Source of the DNA: Cytidiella melzeri
Lineage: Eukaryota; Basidiomycota; Agaricomycetes; Polyporales; Irpicaceae
DNA length: 64,000 bases
NCBI GenBank assembly: GCA_022592445.1
Contig: JABYQR010000256.1
Coordinates: 1 to 64,000 of the forward strand
Direction: 5' to 3'
Shown here: positions 57,993-64,000 of the stretch, piece after piece
Numbering within the stretch: the stretch's first letter is position 1
Layout of the letters: every line of letters begins with the position of its first letter
Made by a program: the position numbers and the translations under genes
Notes under the pieces: model-generated
Database searches by the model: none
Told to the model about the DNA's origin: nothing
The model's input: the letters and a program-made list of their open reading frames with translations, nothing else

Positions 57993-60900
57993 ATGTCGAG
58001 CACCACACCTCCCACAGGTGGTTCGGCATTGTCTGGCCCTGCTGGGTCTACTCCTGCCTCTGCATGCCCCTCTGCCACTGGTTTGTCGTTCGTCAAGAAC
58101 ACTTCCAGCAACTCCTCATTCATCAAACTCGACTCGCTGCCTAAGCTGACTGGTGCCAACAACTGGAAGGAATGGAACATGCTGTTCATCCAGTTCCTCA
58201 AGACGCAAGCCGCGTCTGGCATGGTCGACCCTTCTCTGGTCAAGCCCGCGTCCACCGACACGGACTACAACAACTGGTTCAAGGCCGACGTCAATGTCAC
58301 TCTGGTTCTCCTTGCAACCATCGACAGCTCTCTTCACCATCTCTTCGACCTCAAGACCAACTCTGCCGCCGAGATCTACGCTAAGCCTAAGGCCAACTAC
58401 TCCGCCTCGACCACTCTCTCTGCTTTCCTCAAGTTCAAGCAGTACTTCCTTCACACGATCGACGGCTCACGCCCTCTCGTTGAACAGCTTGAAGAACGTG
58501 GTCGCCTCTGGCAAGAAGTTGACGCCTCCGGCATCCTTGACGACAAGGAACTGCTCAAGATTTTTGGTCTTCTTTCGGTACTCCCTGACTCCTTTGCCAA
58601 CATTGTCGAGCCCATCCTCGCTGTCACCGCGCCAAAGGACTTGAAATACGACGACATCCGATTGCGCCTCATTGACGAGGCTAAGCGAAAGGAATCGCCT
58701 TCAGTCTCTGCGGTCAAGTTCAACAAGTCTTCGACTTTGTCCTTGTTGGGCAAGTCAAAGAAGCAGTGCGGGTTCTGCAAGTACAAGGGTCACACAGAGG
58801 ACGAATGTCGTAAGAAGAAGGCTGCCATTGAGGAGGCAAGGAAAGGGGGAAAAGGAGGAAAGGACAAGGGGAAGAAGGAATCTTCTGGGTCACCATCATT
58901 GTCTAATGGTTCTGCTGCTGTACATGTAGTCTCTGCTGAGGACTCCACGTCCGAAGCCGCAAACGTCGCAAATATAGATGTTATGTTTTATGCTTCGGGT
59001 GAAACACCCTGGATGCTCGACTCAGGCTGTACGAGACACATCACCAACAACCTCAACGACTTCCACGACTACAAGCCGTTCGCTACGCCGTTGTTCGCGA
59101 CATTGGCTGATGCTTCGAAGACTTCAATGTCTACGCTTGGGTCTGGGAGCGTACGTGGAACCGTACACGTTGATGGAAAGCAGCTCACAGCGCAGTTCGA
59201 CAATGTCTTATACTGCCCGGGCATTGCCTACCAACTCGTTTCGATTTCCTGTCTTGACTCCAAAGGATTCTCTACCGTTTTCACTGGCGGTAAAGCACGG
59301 ATACACAAGAATGATACCACCTATGGCATAGGTACTCTCAAGGGCGGCAAATACTGGTTGGGACTTCGCGTCTCTTCTTCGTCGGTCGCCTCCTCCACGC
59401 ACACGCACTCGTCACCCATTGACCTTGTACACCAACGCTATGGTCACCTCAACTGGGAAGCATTACAGAAGCTACGCTCTGACGACTCCCCGGTGACAGG
59501 TCTGACTATTGACGAAAAGACTCCTCGCTCTGAACATGCATGCGAAGGTTGTCAACTCGGCAAGGCCACACGACGCACATTCCATTCATCCTCGACACCT
59601 CACGCGGACAAACCTTTCGCTCTCATCCACACTGACTTGGCTGGACCTATGCAGAACTCTTCTGTAAACGGCGGACACCTCTACATGCTCACGTACACCA
59701 ACAACTGCTCTGACAATGTCTGAGTTTATTTCCTGAAACACAAAGACAAACAGGAGCAGAAGTTCGAGGAGTTCCGTCAGCTGGTCAGAACTCAGTTCGA
59801 GAGGGATATCAAGATTCTTCGCTCTGACAGGGGCGGTGAATACCAGTCGAAGCGCTTCGTGCAACGACTGAAGGATATTGGCATTGTCCATCAGTGCACC
59901 ACCCCGGATACACCACAACAAAACGGCAAGGCTGAGCATTTCAACCGCACCATCATGGAGGCTGCGCTCTCTATGCTTTACGCCGCCGGGATGTCCAAAG
60001 GATTCTGGGAAGAAGCCGTGAAAACCGCTGTGCATGTGCGCAACCGAGCACCCAAAAGGTCTCTGGATTGGAGGACACCATTCGAGATTATCACTGGCTC
60101 CAAGCCGGATGTTTCATACTTCCGTGTCTTTGGTTGCCTCGCCTATCGCCACATTCACAAGGATCATTGCAGGAAGCTCGATGCTCATGCTCAGCCTCTT
60201 GTGCATGTTGGGTATGAAGCGGGTTCTAAAGGTTACCGCTTATGGGACAAACATACTCATAGGATCATCTCGAGTACTGACGTTGTATTCAACGAACTGA
60301 TCTTTCCTAACCGTCCTTCACCTCCTACTCAATCATCTTCAAGCATTCCAACCTCTCCGCCGACCACGTACAATCTTGAACTCTCACTCCCTTTAACGCC
60401 CTCTTCACAGCCGGCTACTACCACGTCGCAAGTGCCCTCAACTCAACAACCAACTCCTCTTGACGCACCATCCACGTCGGCCCCTACGCCTTCACGGATA
60501 CCGCATCCCTCTACTCCTATTCCTAGTTCGTCCACGTCCGCAAAACCAGAGCATAACTCTTTGTCCACGCCACTCTCGCCTTCCAAACGGAATGGCCCTC
60601 CTGTCGTACCTTCTCCAAACCCGAGCCAAATCCCAATCGTCTTCCGGCTGCTTCTCCACATGACTACCTTCCATTCTCCAACCCGGCTCATGCTGGTGTT
60701 ACACGTCATTCACAACACACTGTTGTACGTCGTGATGCAAAGCGTCTCCAGTCTATGTGGGCTGCTACTGAACAGGAGATTGAGGAGACGACTCCGGCTC
60801 GCAGTAACAAGGTCCCCTACAAAGGCAAAGGCAAAGCGAAAGCTGACGCCGGCGCTGTCCTCTCTGACGAGCAGATCGTCTTGCTGGCAGCAGCAGTTAC

Positions 60901-62488
60901 GCCTCAGGGGGAGCCTCGTACCTACCGGCAGGCTATGGGTTCACCTGATCGAGATGACTGGCGTGCAGCTATGGAGGCCGAAATCAAAGGTCTCCAGGAC
61001 ACTGGAACATGGAAACTAGTCGATTTTCCCCCTGGTCGCAAGGCAATCAAGAGCAAATGGGTTTACAAACTCAAACTCAACAAGGATGGTAATGTTGATC
61101 GTTATAAGGCACGTCTGGTAGCCAAGGGCTTTGAGCAAGTTCAAGGCATCGATTTTACAGACACCTTCGCTCCCGTCGCCCGTCTGGAGTCTTGGCAATA
61201 CCTCATTGCTTTGGCTGCTATTCTGGACTGGGAAATTCACCAGATTGACTTCCAACAAGCCTATCTGAACGGATCTTTGGACGAGGAGGTTTACATGGAG
61301 CAACCTGAAGGGTTTGTACTGGATGAAGGCAAAGTATGCCGCCTTCATAAGGCAATCTATGGCCTAAAGCAAGCAGGACGCCAATGGTTCCTCACGCTCA
61401 AGGCATGCCTCGAAGAACTCGGCTTCGTCTGTTACGACACAGGTGATGTCGTCATTTTCACTCGTTGACAAGGGGGATCCCTCTAAATTATTGTTTGCTA
61501 CATTGACAATCTGACTATTATGGGAAACAGTCTCACCCTCATCAAAGAGACCAAGGACGCTCTTCGTTGCCATTTCGATCTCAAAGACTTAGGCGAGCTC
61601 AAGCACTATCTCGGTATCCGTATCACTCGGGATAGGGGGAGTTGTCTCATCTACCTCGACCAAGAGGTCTACATAAATTCCGTTCTCAAACGCTTCTAGC
61701 ATGAGGACTCCAATCCTGCTTACACACCACTTCCAACCGGTATCCAGTTGGTACACAATGAAAATCCCAAGGAACAGTGCAACCCAGCACTTATCCACAC
61801 CTACCGCAGCGTACTTGGCTCACTCATGTACGCCTCCCTTGGAACTCGACCTGACATCTCGTACGCTGTTGCAAAGCTCTGTCAATACCAGTCCAACCCC
61901 TCGCAGCTGCATCTCCGCGCTGCATATCATGTCCTTCGCTACCTTCGCGGTACCTCAAGTCTTTGACTTTGTCTAGGCCATAATGATGAAGGCGTTGACA
62001 ATCTTGTCGGTTACACCGACGCCGACTTTGCCGGCAACTTAGACGACTTGCTCTCCACATCTGGCTGGGTTTATTTCCTAGGCTATGGCGCTGTCTGCTG
62101 GTCCTCGCGCAAACAATGTTCTGTGGCAAAGTCTACCTTTGACTCAGAATACTTTGCGGCTCACGAAGCTTGCGAGCAACTCAAGTGGTTGAAGATTCTC
62201 ACTGATCAGATTGAGCAACCTCTTCCTCTACCTGTTGTCCTTCATTGCAACAACAAGAGCGCTGTAGACACTTCCAAGTCCACCCACGTGAAGCATCGCT
62301 CCAAACATACTTGCGTCACTGCGCACGCTGTTCACAAATGCGTCACCGAAGGCCTCGTTGAATTGGTTTGAATCCCTGGAGTTGACAACCCCGCCGACAT
62401 CTTCACCAAGTCTTTACCGGCTGAAGCTCATGTTTGTCACTTTGAGTCCTTAGGGCTCGTCCAGTTTCACCTCGCTGAGGGGGAGTAA
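57993..62488 (+). pseudogene. Copia-2 gag-pol
   Basis: ATG 57,993 starts gag (KLTGANNWKEWNMLF), with the zinc knuckle CGFCKYKGHTEDECRKK and protease WMLDSGCTRHIT. The integrase has a YGHLNWEALQKLR zinc region, HTDLAGPM, RSDRGGEY and TPQQNGKAEHFNRT. RT has SKWVYKLKLNKDGNVDRYKA and FQQAYLNGSLDEEVYMEQP; its catalytic YIDD reads YIDN (AAT 61,508-61,510). RNase H has YTDADFAGN. In-frame stops: TGA 59,721 (Trp expected), TGA 61,466, TAA 61,484, TAG 61,697, TGA 61,964 and TGA 62,369 (Trp expected). One frameshift lies near 60,640. The natural stop TAA (62,486-62,488) is the first three bases of the 3' LTR. Confidence 0.92.
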
Positions 62489-62925
62489 TGGCTTTTCAGC
62501 TCCGGCTCACGGACTAGTAATTACCGTCGTCTCTTTTGTTTTCCGTATATGGTTGCTCTATTGTTCTTTCATCACGCGGACACATCTGTATCACAGATAT
62601 TCCTTTTTGGGTCGCCTGAGGGCTCTGTCTTATATACCTTCGCCCCCGCTCCTGACACTCCATCGTGCTCTTTCTCTTTCGCACCTGGAGTGAGTATTCT
62701 TTGTTGTCCCTCACATATGCAATATGCTCACAGCCTGTACCTGTAGTTAACTCACTTCGCTCGTGTGTCTTAGGTACAGTCATTATGCTATCGTGCTCTT
62801 TCTCTTTTGCACCTGGATTAACTTGCTCTGCTCGTGTGTCTTAGGTTCTTACAACGGCAAGTGGGATTACGACTGCGCATTACATCCCTGCCTCTAGACG
62901 TGTTGAATACATTCGACCGTCTTTA
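62486..62925 (+). repeat. Copia-2 3' LTR
   Basis: 440-bp partner of the LTR at 57,422-57,862. Its first codon terminates pol. TTGTT follows at 62,926. Confidence 0.93.
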
Positions 62926-63861
62926 TTGTTGTCCTCTCCTACTTCCACCTTTGCTTTCTCGGATGGATCAGCCCGCACAGGAACACCGGATATCGCCGCC
63001 GCTGCATACCGACTGTACACAGGCCGCGCGCTCATCACCTCAATGGCATTCACGTATTTGAAAGCCACCTCCTTCGACGCCAAAATACTTGCCCTCGCTG
63101 CATGCATTGCACGTGGCATCAGAACCACCACCACCACACTTCACGTATTCTGCAACAGCGAGTTGGCCATGAACACAATCCTTAAAGTGGAACCTCACTT
63201 GGCCCAGGCAGTCTCCATTGGTGTTACAACTCGCCTTTGGGCATGGTTCTCGGCGAACCCAAACGCACACCTTCACTTTCACTGGTGCCCAGGACACGTG
63301 GGCGTCGAACAAAACGAACTTGTCAATCAGCAAGCACGCACAGCTCTGACGAACCCCAATCCTATCCCGTTCACCTCGGTCGCATGGACCAGGAAGACGG
63401 CCAAGTCTTGCGCAATCGACGCGTGGACCGAGATGTGTCAACATCATTCATACCGCGGACACAACTTCTTGTGCGGCCGAGGTCCAGTCATCCCCACCAC
63501 GTCAAAGGAAGGCAAATTCCTCACTCGCTTCCCCACCAACAGCCTCGCCGCACGAGCCGCTCGAGCCATCCTCAACCATGCCCCGACTGGGGAGTACCGC
63601 TCTCACTTCTTTCCGACAGAGGACACCAGAGGCTCCGTCTGTAACGACTTCCAGTCACGCGCACATATTCTCAACCTGTGTACTCGCTATCGCTGGCCGC
63701 GACCCAACTTCCTGGAGTTCCTCAAGAACTTGGTGAACCCTCATCCCTCCATAAATTTCTCATTAACAACCCCTTCGCTTTCACTTTTGATCATGCTCCG
63801 GGCAACCATGACCCTTCAGAACTTTTGTAGCATACTGTCATTACGCGTTACGCGCGTCTAG
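62926..63861 (+). pseudogene. LINE RNase H domain and C-terminus (separated by copia-2)
   Basis: The frame continues the LINE ORF2 after the copia insertion. FAFSDGSARTG holds the first RNase H Asp. The second acidic residue reads Lys (FDAKILALA, codon 63,082-63,084) where the relic at 10,530-11,365 has Glu. The third reads Asn (FCNSE, codon 63,154-63,156) where the relic has Asp. HWCPGHVG and a Cys-containing tail follow. Two of four catalytic acids are thus lost, both by a CpG to CpA step. The sequence after 63,861 is AT-rich 3' UTR reaching the window end. Confidence 0.88.
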
Positions 63862-64000
63862 GCTAATAAGTGTTGTTGCGAGAGGATGCAAACGCACGAG
63901 AGAGAGCAATGAGCAGATAAAATTATCATAGAAAATACAAGTGTTTTTATAGTAATACAAAATAAAGGATAACACGTATTAAGCAGCGCGGATACAGGAT

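Larger units (their letters stand above)
57422..62925 (+). mobile_element. Complete Ty1/copia element (copia-2)
   Basis: 5,504 bp bounded by LTRs of 441 and 440 bp that begin TAATGG and end CTTTA. A perfect TTGTT duplication flanks it (57,417-57,421 and 62,926-62,930). A primer-binding site GGTTATGAGCCC (57,863-57,874) and polypurine tract GAGGGGGAG precede coding and the 3' LTR respectively. Gag-pol has six in-frame stops and one frameshift, and the RT motif reads YIDN. The LTRs differ at several sites (about 95% identity by eye), so it is older than copia-1. Confidence 0.95.
52612..63861 (+). mobile_element. Tad-like LINE split by a copia element
   Basis: ORF1 with zinc knuckles, then ORF2 with an APE-type endonuclease, RT and C-terminal RNase H, is the arrangement of fungal Tad-clade LINEs. 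Copia-2 lies between RT and RNase H. Removing it with one copy of TTGTT joins ...LISNLL to SSPTSTFAFSDGSA in frame. The element probably begins somewhat upstream of 52,612 (5' UTR unclear) and its 3' end reaches or passes the window end. Frameshifts, stops and catalytic changes show it is dead. Confidence 0.88.

Noticed and set aside
13549..63861. Classical repeat-induced point mutation (RIP)
   Set aside because: RIP favours CpA to TpA; the supported lesions here are mainly CpG to TpG/CpA. Copia-2 Trp to TGA changes are G to A but not in CpG or CpA context, so they were left out of the CpG tally.

Overview
This looks like a repeat-rich stretch of a basidiomycete genome, most likely a mushroom-forming agaricomycete. 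The evidence is short GT-AG introns (about 48-70 nt), Plavaka/KDZ-type transposases, a DUF6532 gene, a Tad-like LINE, Ty1/copia and Ty3/gypsy elements, and a sesquiterpene synthase remnant. No tRNA, rRNA, CRISPR or prokaryotic operon was seen.

Layout. 0.8-2.4 kb: a gene for a secreted repeat protein with its promoter. 2.5-8.7 kb: a DUF6532 gene broken by a solo copia LTR, head-to-head with a Plavaka transposase pseudogene. 8.7-13.5 kb: decayed CpG-poor sequence with a LINE relic, degenerate repeats and a truncated LTR. 13.5-27.7 kb: a gypsy element split by a complete 8.56-kb copia element with a perfect 5-bp target duplication; the copia carries extra genes upstream of gag. 28.7-29.6 kb: a 208-bp inverted repeat around a gag fragment. 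29.84-36.28 kb: a KDZ-like DNA transposon bounded by 27-bp perfect inverted repeats, with two apparently intact genes and a terpene synthase fragment. 36.7-44.2 kb: the best-preserved host-like genes, a secreted-protein paralogue of the first gene and two tandem nine-exon genes built from an internally duplicated exon module. 45.2-48.3 kb: a hAT transposase pseudogene. 49.5-51.7 kb: an unrecognised divergent gene pair. 52.6 kb to the end: a Tad-like LINE whose RT/RNase H junction is split by a second complete copia element.

How it fits together. Most of the window is nested transposon insertion followed by transition-type decay. Many nonsense codons are CGA to TGA, and the catalytic Asp/Glu codons of several retroelement enzymes have changed to Asn/Lys exactly where a CpG became CpA. 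This suggests cytosine-methylation silencing. The KDZ element and the 36.7-44.2 kb genes have uninterrupted, correctly spliced frames. The secreted-protein gene and its promoter were duplicated as a block; the second copy is still divergent from the exon-module gene, while the first has lost that partner.
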